A stretch of DNA of 44,520 nucleotides from Desmonostoc geniculatum HA4340-LM1 (GTDB lineage Bacteria > Cyanobacteriota > Cyanobacteriia > Cyanobacteriales > Nostocaceae). Position 1 is the stretch's first letter. Each line of letters opens with the position of its first letter. Below, piece by piece: positions 25,365 to 33,836 of the stretch. The translations under genes and the position numbers were made by a program. The notes under the pieces are model-generated. The model worked only from the letters and a program-made list of their open reading frames with translations. It was not told the DNA's origin and made no database searches. The stretch is taken from positions 1 to 44,520 of the forward strand of contig JAHHHB010000055.1 in assembly GCA_019359545.1 (NCBI GenBank), given 5' to 3'.

Positions 25365-25435
25365 GTATACATCCGGATTTCATATGATATTGAGTTTTCT
25401 CACTTACAATCACTCAACACGTTACCCCACCCTAA

Positions 25436-25496
25436 CCCTCCCCGTATGTATTGGGGAGGGAACTAGATTCCTTTTTCCCCCCAATCCATCGGGGGG
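25436..25496. repeat. G/C hairpin repeats between convergent genes
   Basis: CCCTCCCC/GGGGAGGG (25436-25460) and CCCCCC/GGGGGG (25477-25496) form two adjacent hairpins. This type of C-run/G-run intergenic element is common in Nostoc. They might stop transcription of the NACHT gene, which ends about 85 bp away on the minus strand, although no U tract follows. Confidence 0.6.
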
Positions 25497-25580
25497 ATTA
25501 AGGGGGGTAAAACGTATGTGGGACAAGCCTTTAAGCTTAAATTGACACCCATGAGCACTGCCGTGCCCCTACACCCAGGG

Positions 25581-28500
25581 TCACTCTTCAGTTCCCTTTC
25601 CTTCAGATTGCTTTTGGGCAAAGGCAGATTCAAAAATACTACCCTTAAGAGGATGTGACGATTTAAGGATTAGTTTAATTTGAGGAATTTCTGTCCTGAT
25701 TGCTGTTGATTCATCATTTGTGACATTCCTAAATAAAGGATTGTTGAAAATCGATGATTGCATTGAACTTTTTTGTTTTTGAGTGGTTATCTGTGGTCTT
25801 TCTTCAGCTTCAGTTTCTTGATAAACAGATAGATTTGAGGAAACTGGACTGCTAGATATAGGATGTGAAATCTGAGAAGGAATGTCCGCCTGGGTAGGTG
25901 AATTAATTGGTTGCTCGTTCTTAGATTGAGTGTTTTGCTGAAATAGCGAATTATTGCGAGAGTCAGATTCTGTTGGTGGAAGTTCAACAATGCTTGGCTT
26001 GATTTGGTCAATTTCTACCAGTTTTTCTGCTTGCTGTTGTTTTAGCTTCGGCTTTGGTTCTTGTAGTTTACTTTCATCCAATTCTCCTGAAATCTGATTA
26101 CAGATTAGATAGGGTTCACAGTAGCGAACAAACACCACCAGGTAAGATTTATAAAACAATCTAGGGGCTTGCTCGAAAGAATCTATATCTGATATCTCCT
26201 CCTGATCTTGCAACTCTTTTTTCATTTGCTGCCATTCTCTAGCTTGTTTTTGTCGCTCCATTTCCCGCTGCGATTTCACAATACTTCCCATTGATCCAAT
26301 GTCGTTTTCAACTAAGACTAAATTATTAAAAAGATTAGGCAACCAGGAGATGATCTGTTCTACAGGAGACCGCACTGAGGTGAGATATTTGTTTTCATGT
26401 AATCTCATATTTTTAATCAACTGTGAATACCAGGAAACTGCTAAAGTTCTGGCAAACAAGAAGACATCAGCAGTATAAATCACAGATTTAGGGAGTTGAA
26501 TAAGCTTGAATAGAAGAATGTCCGATGTTACCTTATTGGCATTGTTTATCTTTTCTAAAGCCTCTACGACACTTTCTCGAATTGAAATATCTTCATCTTT
26601 TAGCACTGCAACTAGAGCATCTACTGCATCATTACTACAAATCTCTTGTAGAGCTTTTATGGCACTCTTTTGAATGCTCCTTTCCGGATCGTAGAGAGCT
26701 TTAGACAATACTCTCACCGCATTAGCATCACCAATTTGTTTTAAAGCTTCTAGCGCACTTTCTCGAATGTTTTCTTCTGAATCGTTAAGAGCTTTAGCCA
26801 AGGCTTTTATTACAAATGAAGCTCTTGCTGCATCAGAATTGCCAATTTTTCCTAAAGCTTGCACAGCACCTAGTCTAAGGGTACTGTCCTTGGAGTCAAG
26901 AGCAAAAGCTAAACCTTCTGTGATATCGAAGTCATCTACCTCCTCAGATTCCTCTTCAAACCATGCTACTAAATTTTCCTTTGTAATACACGAGATACCT
27001 AGCTTTCCTAAAGCTACAATCGCACTCAGTTTAACATCTTTGTCTTCGTAAGATAAGAATACTTTAAATAAGATTCTGACTGTACTGACTGTACGAGTAT
27101 TATTGCCTGAATCATCAGAAATTTTTAAATCAAGATTGCCAATCTCTGCTAAAGCTTCTACTGCCTCCTTACTAAAATCAGTATCTTCATCTTGTAAAGC
27201 CATTGCGGCTATAGTTTTCAAAGCACCATGAACACCAAGTTTGCCTAGAGCTAAATAAGCATTCCATTGAATACTAAAGTCAATACTCTCATCACTGATG
27301 ATTGTATTTAAGACTTGCTGGGCTGCTTCCGTACCAATATTTCTCAAAGCATCTATTAAAGCATTTATTACCAATAGATATCTAGACCGAATCAAAGAAT
27401 TATCTTTTAACTTATCTATATTTGGAGATAAGATTTTGATAGATTTATGCAACGCTTCTACAGCATCAACAGTGCCAATTTTCGCTAAAGCTTCTGCTGC
27501 ACGCATTGCACCAAAGCCACAAACATCACCTGTATTCTCAAAAACTGTGGCTAGGGTTTTCACCGCATCAATGTCACCAATCTTTTCCCAAGCATTTACA
27601 ACATCCGTAGAAAGTAAAGGGTGGGAAAAAATTATATCCTTGTGGATGAGCGAAGCTATAGCTTTGATCGCATCATCATTACCAATGTTTTCTAAAGCAT
27701 TTACTGTTGCCCATAGAACTTCATTGTCCTCTTGATTGAGGAATTTTGTTAAAAGCTCTAATGAAGTAGTTGTATCAAGTTCTCCTAAAACTTCTGCTGC
27801 AATCACTCGAACATAAACGTCTTGATGATCGTTAGCGATCGCACTTAAGGCTTCTATCGCATCAGCACTGCCAATCCTCCGCAAAGCTAATAAAGCCCGA
27901 TTTTGAACAAAAAATGTGTTTTTTTCGTTCCGAGCCATTTCAATTAAAGTTTTGACGATATCAACATCAGCACTATCAACTAAAAAATCTATGGCAATTT
28001 TTTGGGCGAAAGGATTTTTATGGTTGATTAAAGATCTCACAGAATCACGATCGCCAATTGCTGCTACAGCTTTAGCCGCACTTAATTGAACATACCAATC
28101 CTCATGATTTATAGCTTGTCTCAGCTTTTCAGCAGTCCTTGAACATACCTGAGCGATCGCCTCAATAATGGATTGAATAAAATCTGCTTCTGGATAAACT
28201 TTCCAAAATTCATAAATTTGTTCAATAGTCTTTGTAAACAAAGGTTTTTCCAAGAACTTTTCTTTACATTCAGCAATACAACGACCTGCTAATAGCAAAT
28301 GTGTTCTGAAAATATCATCTTTCACTTTTGTGATATTCTCAAGCAGAGGAAGCGGATCTTTCATCAATCCTGCCATTAAACTCAAAGTTTCATGCCAGTA
28401 ATCTTCCCAAAAATGTGCCTTAACCAGCTCAATTCCATCCTTGGCTCCATTCTTCGTTTGGCGTACCAGATATTTTGCTGTCAAATACTCCTGAAACGGG

Positions 28501-29957
28501 TAGTGCAGAAACTGATACTGATTGCCATCCTCGTATAACTTCTGCAAAATGCCATCTTGTTCTGAGAGTGCCGTGATTAACTCGTGTGTAGTAGCTCCTT
28601 TAAACTCTGAATGTACATGATTTCCACCCAAGTAGTCCTCAATCCGCTGATTGAGATCATCCGCGTCAAAAGTCTTCTGCTCAGCACAAGTAAAGTCGTA
28701 AGCAAGCTCTTCTAGAAGCTGCATCTTTGCTTCTTTGCTGAATGCCCGCTGTGAAAATATGTAATTTTGTTTTGAGTTCCATTTTTGCAGTATATGCTCC
28801 ACAGCCTTCTCATACACTTGGCAACGTCGGGTAAGTATCAATTCCTGATTCTGATAAAGACTGCAAATCAAAGACAACAGCAGCGGATTCTGTGCCAATA
28901 CCTTGATTTGAGCTTGACTTCCTAACTCTCGAATCAGTTGTGATGCAGACACCGATTCATCACTCGAGTGTTCTTCTGTATTGCTAAACCAAATATTAAT
29001 GTACTGCTTAATCTGCTTTTCATTAAATCGAACAATTTCTACCTCCTTTGCCTCTGTAATAAACCCCTGTTCATAACCAACGATTCGAGAAGTACAAATA
29101 ATAAGTGAATCAGGATAGTGGCTGACAAATCGATTCAATTTTTCTCTTAGATCGATCCGTTTGTTATCAATTCGAGGTACTTCATCTAGTGCGTCTAACA
29201 ACAGGAGACACTGCCCCTTCTTCAATTTCTCCCGCAAGAATCCCTGTATATCTTGTTCAGGTTTGCAATAATTTCTATGAATCAGTTTCGGAATTTCATC
29301 AATTAACTCCTGCGAGGATTTCGCCAACTCTGATAATCTCAGAGGGAGAGGCAGAATAATATCTTCCAGTGACTCAGGGTTCTCGAGCAACTGCTTTCGT
29401 GCGTGTCGAGCAGCTGTTATTGCTTCCATACTCAACAGAGTAGATTTACCCATGCCTGGGTCAGCCAATACCATAGTAATCTTATGCTCCTGTTTGACCC
29501 CCTTCCAATCGACCTGCTGTCGTTTCAGTTCTTCTCGTTCACCCTTAAGTGCATAGATTTGCTTCGTTTCTTCCTCTGATTGTTTTTTTCGATGGTTCCT
29601 AATGCTTTTAACTTGATGGTGGCCTTGGCGTTCCAGTGTTACTTGAATCGGAATGTACTGGTCAGTTGGTTGCTTAAACTGATCAGATTTTTTTTCAACA
29701 TCCTGCAAAAATTCGCAGACTGCTTTCCTTTGTTCTTCAGGACTCAAAGATGGTAGAATACTTTCCGGATCGGCACCTTGATGAATAAAAATATCCCTTG
29801 CTTGGTTAATGGCAATATTGCCCTGACCTTCCTGCTGTGTCAACTGTTGATTAGTTTTGAAGTCAGACAAAACAGCCTCACCTTTGTCTTCAAGTAGTGA
29901 TTTGATGCCTGCATTCAAAATCGCTAGGCTTTCCTGCGGTTTATCACTCTGATTCAT
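25581..29957 (-). CDS. NACHT-HEAT NTPase (NLR-like) with N-terminal RHIM/BASS-like motif
   Basis: This 1458-residue STAND ATPase has four parts. Near the N-terminus (44-59), GQGNIAINQARDIFIH matches the C-terminal motif of the caspase encoded just upstream. A NACHT domain follows at about 155-480, with Walker A DPGMGKST (166-173) and Walker B LLLLDALDEV (251-260). About residues 610-1180 hold many HEAT/PBS-lyase-type helical repeats (A-x-x-A-L-x-x-I-G), the probable sensor. The last 250 residues are Gln/Ser/Pro-rich and look disordered. The AGGTGA ribosome site 4 bp before ATG supports the start. The caspase stop lies 29 bp upstream, so both are one operon. The expected role is oligomerisation on a trigger and activation of the caspase; the trigger is unknown. 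Confidence 0.9.
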   Translation of the reverse strand: MNQSDKPQESLAILNAGIKSLLEDKGEAVLSDFKTNQQLTQQEGQGNIAINQARDIFIHQGADPESILPSLSPEEQRKAVCEFLQDVEKKSDQFKQPTDQYIPIQVTLERQGHHQVKSIRNHRKKQSEEETKQIYALKGEREELKRQQVDWKGVKQEHKITMVLADPGMGKSTLLSMEAITAARHARKQLLENPESLEDIILPLPLRLSELAKSSQELIDEIPKLIHRNYCKPEQDIQGFLREKLKKGQCLLLLDALDEVPRIDNKRIDLREKLNRFVSHYPDSLIICTSRIVGYEQGFITEAKEVEIVRFNEKQIKQYINIWFSNTEEHSSDESVSASQLIRELGSQAQIKVLAQNPLLLSLICSLYQNQELILTRRCQVYEKAVEHILQKWNSKQNYIFSQRAFSKEAKMQLLEELAYDFTCAEQKTFDADDLNQRIEDYLGGNHVHSEFKGATTHELITALSEQDGILQKLYEDGNQYQFLHYPFQEYLTAKYLVRQTKNGAKDGIELVKAHFWEDYWHETLSLMAGLMKDPLPLLENITKVKDDIFRTHLLLAGRCIAECKEKFLEKPLFTKTIEQIYEFWKVYPEADFIQSIIEAIAQVCSRTAEKLRQAINHEDWYVQLSAAKAVAAIGDRDSVRSLINHKNPFAQKIAIDFLVDSADVDIVKTLIEMARNEKNTFFVQNRALLALRRIGSADAIEALSAIANDHQDVYVRVIAAEVLGELDTTTSLELLTKFLNQEDNEVLWATVNALENIGNDDAIKAIASLIHKDIIFSHPLLSTDVVNAWEKIGDIDAVKTLATVFENTGDVCGFGAMRAAEALAKIGTVDAVEALHKSIKILSPNIDKLKDNSLIRSRYLLVINALIDALRNIGTEAAQQVLNTIISDESIDFSIQWNAYLALGKLGVHGALKTIAAMALQDEDTDFSKEAVEALAEIGNLDLKISDDSGNNTRTVSTVRILFKVFLSYEDKDVKLSAIVALGKLGISCITKENLVAWFEEESEEVDDFDITEGLAFALDSKDSTLRLGAVQALGKIGNSDAARASFVIKALAKALNDSEENIRESALEALKQIGDANAVRVLSKALYDPERSIQKSAIKALQEICSNDAVDALVAVLKDEDISIRESVVEALEKINNANKVTSDILLFKLIQLPKSVIYTADVFLFARTLAVSWYSQLIKNMRLHENKYLTSVRSPVEQIISWLPNLFNNLVLVENDIGSMGSIVKSQREMERQKQAREWQQMKKELQDQEEISDIDSFEQAPRLFYKSYLVVFVRYCEPYLICNQISGELDESKLQEPKPKLKQQQAEKLVEIDQIKPSIVELPPTESDSRNNSLFQQNTQSKNEQPINSPTQADIPSQISHPISSSPVSSNLSVYQETEAEERPQITTQKQKSSMQSSIFNNPLFRNVTNDESTAIRTEIPQIKLILKSSHPLKGSIFESAFAQKQSEGKGTEE
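29781..29828 (-). other. Putative amyloid-signalling motif in the NACHT protein
   Basis: Codons 44-59 encode GQGNIAINQARDIFIH. Aligned without gaps to GNNNIVIGHGRDINIK of the caspase, positions G, N, I, I, R, D, I and I are identical. The alternating Ile and the Asn/Gly turns resemble RHIM-like bacterial amyloid signalling sequences. Confidence 0.6.
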
Positions 29958-29986
29958 AAGTCACCTATAAAAAACTTTGACTATGC

Positions 29987-30952
29987 TTAGTGCTTTATAT
30001 TGATGTCTCGGCCATGCCCAATAACAATATTGTTATTGCCAGATTGTGTTATCTTCTTTTGGTTGACGTTAATTGCACTTCCTTGCTCACGATTAAACTC
30101 ACCAGGCTCAGATTCAATTTCAGGTTCACCCTTAAATGGCAGTTCTTTCGGTTCAAGATCGCCGCCTGCATAATATGCCAGGATGAAGTTGTCAGCTTGC
30201 TCAAAGTTCAAAATAGGATGCTGGCGATAGCCAGTTCTTTCAGGCACTACCTCACGAGCGTACAGTGCTAGATCTATCACCCGCACATAAGCATCATTTT
30301 GCGAAGCTCCTTTACCTGCAAGTGCTTCAATCAATGCCAGCGTAAAAGCACTGTAGGGTCTTCCTGCGTAAGATTTTTCATCAGCTTTAGAGGAAGCAAT
30401 CACTACTCGTCCTTTCCCTTCACCAAACAAAGCTTGAGCCTGTGGAGGAAGTGGTGCTTTTTCCGCTTCATAACCCAAGCTTTTGGTATCTGCTAATCCA
30501 CCAGCATGGCAACAATCTAGCAAGACCAAAAGCTTTCTGGCTGAAATTGCCTGTAGCTTGGCAGCAAATTCTTCACCACTAATTGCAGTCTGGTATAATT
30601 TGTTTTGGTCATATCCAAAACACATCAGGTAATACTTTTCTCCTATCGGACTGACTACCTTATAGCCATGCCCAGAAAAATAGACGATTACCGTAGAATC
30701 AGGTGTAGCAGATTGAGCTAATCGGTCTAGAGCGGCCAGAACGTCCTCTCGCTTTGCTTGTTCTTTTGTCAATACATGCACCTGCTCAGGGGGATAGGCA
30801 CAGCGTTCTGGGTTTTTCAGAATATCAGCTAAACCTACAGCATCATTTACGGTAGTACGTAAGTCACCGCCAACTCCAACAATACAGGCGTAACCTTGGC
30901 TAAAAAGTTTATTCTCTGACATGGGTATAATTTGGGTAAAAAGTTCATTCAC
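29987..30952 (-). CDS. Caspase-family (C14) protease with C-terminal RHIM/BASS-like motif
   Basis: This 321-residue protein is a bacterial caspase-like (orthocaspase/metacaspase-type) cysteine peptidase. The catalytic His is in VIVYFSGHG (H95) and the catalytic Cys is in LLDCCHAGG (C148), with a normal p20-like fold around them. A substrate-pocket Asp equivalent is not certain. The last 45 residues leave the protease domain, are Glu/Pro-rich, and end in GNNNIVIGHGRDINIK (305-320). This is similar to residues 44-59 of the NACHT protein encoded 29 bp downstream. A weaker partial copy (GSAINVNQKKI) precedes it. The start is GTG at 30952 or ATG at 30922; neither has a clear ribosome site. Both starts leave the protease intact. 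Confidence 0.9.
   Translation of the reverse strand: MNELFTQIIPMSENKLFSQGYACIVGVGGDLRTTVNDAVGLADILKNPERCAYPPEQVHVLTKEQAKREDVLAALDRLAQSATPDSTVIVYFSGHGYKVVSPIGEKYYLMCFGYDQNKLYQTAISGEEFAAKLQAISARKLLVLLDCCHAGGLADTKSLGYEAEKAPLPPQAQALFGEGKGRVVIASSKADEKSYAGRPYSAFTLALIEALAGKGASQNDAYVRVIDLALYAREVVPERTGYRQHPILNFEQADNFILAYYAGGDLEPKELPFKGEPEIESEPGEFNREQGSAINVNQKKITQSGNNNIVIGHGRDINIKH
29993..30040 (-). other. Putative amyloid-signalling motif in the caspase
   Basis: Codons 305-320 encode GNNNIVIGHGRDINIK at the extreme C-terminus of the protease. The IVIG core recalls the I-Q-I-G / V-Q-V-G core of RHIM motifs. Placement on the effector C-terminus with a matching NLR N-terminus is the known BASS arrangement. 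Confidence 0.6.
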
Positions 30953-31560
30953 TACGAGATAGGTGTTAGTTAGTATATAAAGTCAGAAACTTTGGTCTAG
31001 TACAGTACCGCGGAAATAAACCAACCATTCTAAATCTCCGAAAAACCTATGTTGTCTTCGTTTTGACTTTTGACTTTTGACTTTTGACTTCCGCCCTGCG
31101 GTACTAGCCCTTTCAAGGTAAGCATCTGTACTATCCAAGTTTTTACGGCATTTCAGGCATCGGCTGGAATTGAGCAAAGAATGTATGCATTAAACTCCAA
31201 ATTTTTCGACTGTAAATTAAGCGATGCCTACGCCTGAGCCAAAATCACAAAAATGGGTTAAAAACAGCATTTGTTTTATAGTACAAATGTTCACATTGAA
31301 ACGGCTAAACTTAGGTCTTATGCAGTTGACAAATATACTAAAACACGATACTCAAATAATAAAGGTGAAGCATGACTTGACATCAATAGCTGTCTTCCAA
31401 TAGATGCTCAAGTTTTAAAAGGAAAAAATTGTGCTTGTAAGTAAAAGTCTTTAGTGGAATTTCATAATATACCTCAATCAATGATTGCACTGGTTATTTT
31501 TGATAACCTTCTAGGTACTTCAAATAATTTTTAGCAGATTCCGTAAAAATATCTATAAAA
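30953..31560. other. Intergenic region with fold-back repeat
   Basis: AGTACCGC (31004-31011) and GCGGTACT (31098-31105) bound a 102-bp segment. It contains four perfect copies of TTTTGAC (31061-31088). This is a MITE-like or repeat-borne fold-back. It lies between the caspase start and an aminotransferase remnant. The caspase promoter should be within 30953-31003; I see only AT-rich words. From 31178 to 31560 nothing is recognisable. Confidence 0.6.
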
Positions 31561-31926
31561 AATTCTATAGCAGAAGCTTTGCAAGAAATGGTAGAAGCAG
31601 GAGGATGGCGTGCTAGACACAGCTATTACAGCCAACTTGCAAACTTAGTCAGAGACGGTTTAGTGTCAATAGGAATTAAACCCTTACTTCCTGAAGGAAG
31701 TTCATCTGTGGTTTTGAATGCCTACTATTTGCCAGATAATTTTAGCTATGAAGAATTTCACGACCAACTCAAAGCAGAGAATTATGTAATTTATTCTGGA
31801 CAGGGAAATTTAGCCCAATCTATCTTTCGAGTATCAACAATGGGAGCTATTACCCAGGCTGACATGGAACGATTTGTTGATGTTGTTCAACAAATTATTT
31901 CAAAAAGACCAGGACTTACGCATTGA
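31561..31926 (+). pseudogene. Class V aminotransferase C-terminal fragment (PhnW-like)
   Basis: About 115 residues remain: GGWRARHSYYSQLANLVRDG, then SSVVLNAYYLPDNFSYEEFH and YVIYSGQGNLAQSIFRVSTM. This matches the last third of a 2-aminoethylphosphonate-pyruvate aminotransferase-like enzyme. The PLP-binding lysine and the whole large domain are absent, and the frame closes a few codons upstream. The 3' end is also altered: the final codons GLTH and TGA come from the 18-bp MITE end AGGACTTACGCATTGACA at 31911-31928. So the gene is cut at both ends. Confidence 0.65.
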
Positions 31927-31928
31927 CA
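31911..31928. mobile_element. Solo copy of MITE-like terminus
   Basis: AGGACTTACGCATTGACA is identical to the left end of the 20916-21097 element. No matching inverted copy is visible nearby. It terminates the aminotransferase remnant. Confidence 0.5.
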
Positions 31929-32047
31929 GGAATTTGGCTATGTGCATTCAAGCGGACATGATATGAGCGATATGAGCCAAGGGATTTATTTGATGAAGAT
32001 TTATCATTAAGGTAGCAGGGGGGCAGAGGAGCTCTTGAGCAGAGGGG

Positions 32048-32100
32048 AAGGGTTTTTGGTTTTCTGCATAGATTCGGGAATCATAACTAATTAGCCGGAC
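32048..32100. repeat. 53-bp dispersed repeat, second copy
   Basis: This stretch is identical to 155-207, starting aagggtttttggttttctgc and ending ttagccggac. Both copies follow a G-rich CAGGGG tract. The copies are almost 32 kb apart. Confidence 0.85.
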
Positions 32101-32160
32101 ATGATATAAATAGGCACAGAAACAACATCTAAAGTTTCGCCGTCTTGAAATACTTCTAAC

Positions 32161-32191
32161 AAAATAGGGTATCCTATGGATACCCTATTTT
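32161..32191 (-). terminator. Terminator of chlB
   Basis: AAAATAGGGTATCC (32161-32174) and GGATACCCTATTTT (32178-32191) form a perfect 14-bp stem with a 3-nt loop, ending in a U run on the minus strand. It is 24 bp past the chlB stop. Confidence 0.82.
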
Positions 32192-32214
32192 AATTAATTA
32201 GCTAACTCAGGAAT

Positions 32215-33741
32215 CTACGCTCCGACGGCTTCCTTCGCAGCGTACAACACCTCAGCATTGATTTCTTTGAAACCGCGATCGCGGGCAAATTTTTCAGTAT
32301 TCCGCTTCACTTTACCGCGCACAAATCCTGGAATTTTATTCAATTCTGCTTGACCATCTTTTGTCCAACTCAGGTCAGAATCAGCAGAAATTCCTTTAGT
32401 AATTACTTCCTTAGTATCATGACCTCCAAATATTTCTAAAAGATGATCTTCCATTCCCAAAGTGAAGGAATTGTAGATTAAATCTGTAATTTGATTTGTA
32501 CCTTCGTAACCCATAAATGGCTTGTAACCAATGGGGAAGTTTTGGACGTGGATAGGTGCAGCAATCACACCGCAAGGAATATCCAAGCGCTTACCAACGT
32601 GGCGTTCCATTTGGGTGCCGAAAATAGCAGAGGGTTCGACGCGAGCGATCGCATCCCCAATTGCGCCATGATCGTCTGTAATCAGCACTTCATCGCAATA
32701 TTCGCTCACCTGTTCCCGGAACCAGTCTGCATCATATTTGCAGTAAGTTCCAGCCCAAACTACGTGAATCCCCATTTCTCGTGACAAAATTTTAGTAATG
32801 GCGGCGGCGTGAGTGTTGTCACCAAAGACCACTGCTTTTTTGCCAGTCAAGTTTTGACAGTCAATGGAACGGGAGAACCAAGCAGCCTGTGATACATACA
32901 AGGTTTGCTCATTGATGAAGTCTTCGTAGTCAACTTCTGCACCTTGGGCGTTAATTACCTGCTGAATTTTACGGATACACCGAGCAGTTTCCACTACACC
33001 CATTGGAGTTATGTTTATATAAGGTGTGCCGAATTGTTCTTCTAGGTAACGAGCTGTAGTCAAACCGAGTTCACGGTAAGGCACCAGGTTAAACCAGGCT
33101 TTGGGCATTTTTTTCAAGTCGTTCACCGAAGCACCTTCGGGAATTAAGGTATTTACCTCAATTCCCAAGTCAGCCATTAAGCGTTTGAGTTCGGTGCAGT
33201 CGTGATTATTGTGGAAACCGAGGGTGGTAGTACCGATAATGTTAACTGAGGGCTTTTCGGTTTTGCCTTCTGCTAATTCGCCCCGCTTGCGGGCTTTTTC
33301 AATGTAGTATTGGACGATTTGATCGAGAGTGCGATCGGCTGCTTGCAGCTCGTTGTAGCGGTAATGGTTCACATCCGCCAGCATTACGTCGCCTTTCGCT
33401 TCCAGTTGCGCCCGTTCCACAAAGTTGTGTAAGTCTTCTTGCAAAATGCTAGAAGTGCAGGTGGGAGTTAACACAATCAAATCTGGGTGTTCCTCGGCGT
33501 CTTTGCGGGTGATGTTATCTACCACCTTTTCCTGAGAACCGCGTGCCAAAACGTTGCGATCGACAACACTGGTTGTCACCGGAGTGAAATCCCTCTCCCG
33601 CGATAGCATGGAGCGCATGACGTTGAAGTAATCATCCCCTAGTGGCGCGTGCATGATTGCATGAACGTTTTTAAAAGAACTAGCGATTCGGAGAGTGCCG
33701 ATATGGGCTGGGCCTGCATACATCCAGTAAGCCAATTTCAT
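32215..33741 (-). CDS. chlB: Light-independent protochlorophyllide reductase subunit B
   Basis: ChlB forms the NB protein with ChlN. Reduced by ChlL, it converts protochlorophyllide to chlorophyllide without light. The protein has 508 residues, normal for ChlB. It starts [20 protein letters not shown], has the cluster-ligand region [20 protein letters not shown], and [15 protein letters not shown] in the middle. The C-terminal domain ends with [23 protein letters not shown] at 33741 is chosen because GGGAGAAG precedes it; an upstream TTG at 33762 is not needed. chlN and chlL are not in the window. A tnpB element sits immediately upstream, leaving about 50 bp of leader, so its promoter may lie within or beyond the insertion. 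Confidence 0.95.
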   Translation of the reverse strand: MKLAYWMYAGPAHIGTLRIASSFKNVHAIMHAPLGDDYFNVMRSMLSRERDFTPVTTSVVDRNVLARGSQEKVVDNITRKDAEEHPDLIVLTPTCTSSILQEDLHNFVERAQLEAKGDVMLADVNHYRYNELQAADRTLDQIVQYYIEKARKRGELAEGKTEKPSVNIIGTTTLGFHNNHDCTELKRLMADLGIEVNTLIPEGASVNDLKKMPKAWFNLVPYRELGLTTARYLEEQFGTPYINITPMGVVETARCIRKIQQVINAQGAEVDYEDFINEQTLYVSQAAWFSRSIDCQNLTGKKAVVFGDNTHAAAITKILSREMGIHVVWAGTYCKYDADWFREQVSEYCDEVLITDDHGAIGDAIARVEPSAIFGTQMERHVGKRLDIPCGVIAAPIHVQNFPIGYKPFMGYEGTNQITDLIYNSFTLGMEDHLLEIFGGHDTKEVITKGISADSDLSWTKDGQAELNKIPGFVRGKVKRNTEKFARDRGFKEINAEVLYAAKEAVGA

Positions 33742-33836
33742 TTGTGTCTTCTCCCTTTTCAACTAAAACAACACGGAGTCCCATAAAAATTGGACTATAA
33801 GTGCGTAAGCAACCCACGGCTAAAAGCCAGTGGGCT

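Noticed and set aside
32101..32180. A minus-strand peptide (YPILLEVFQDGETLDVVSVP) past the chlB terminator.
   Set aside because: It looks protein-like, but it is short, has no recognisable family and overlaps the terminator stem. The evidence is too weak for a pseudogene call.
33798..33810. GTGCGTAAG near the tnpB right end, as another copy of the MITE terminus.
   Set aside because: Only about ten bases match, and the sequence diverges right after; chance is likely.
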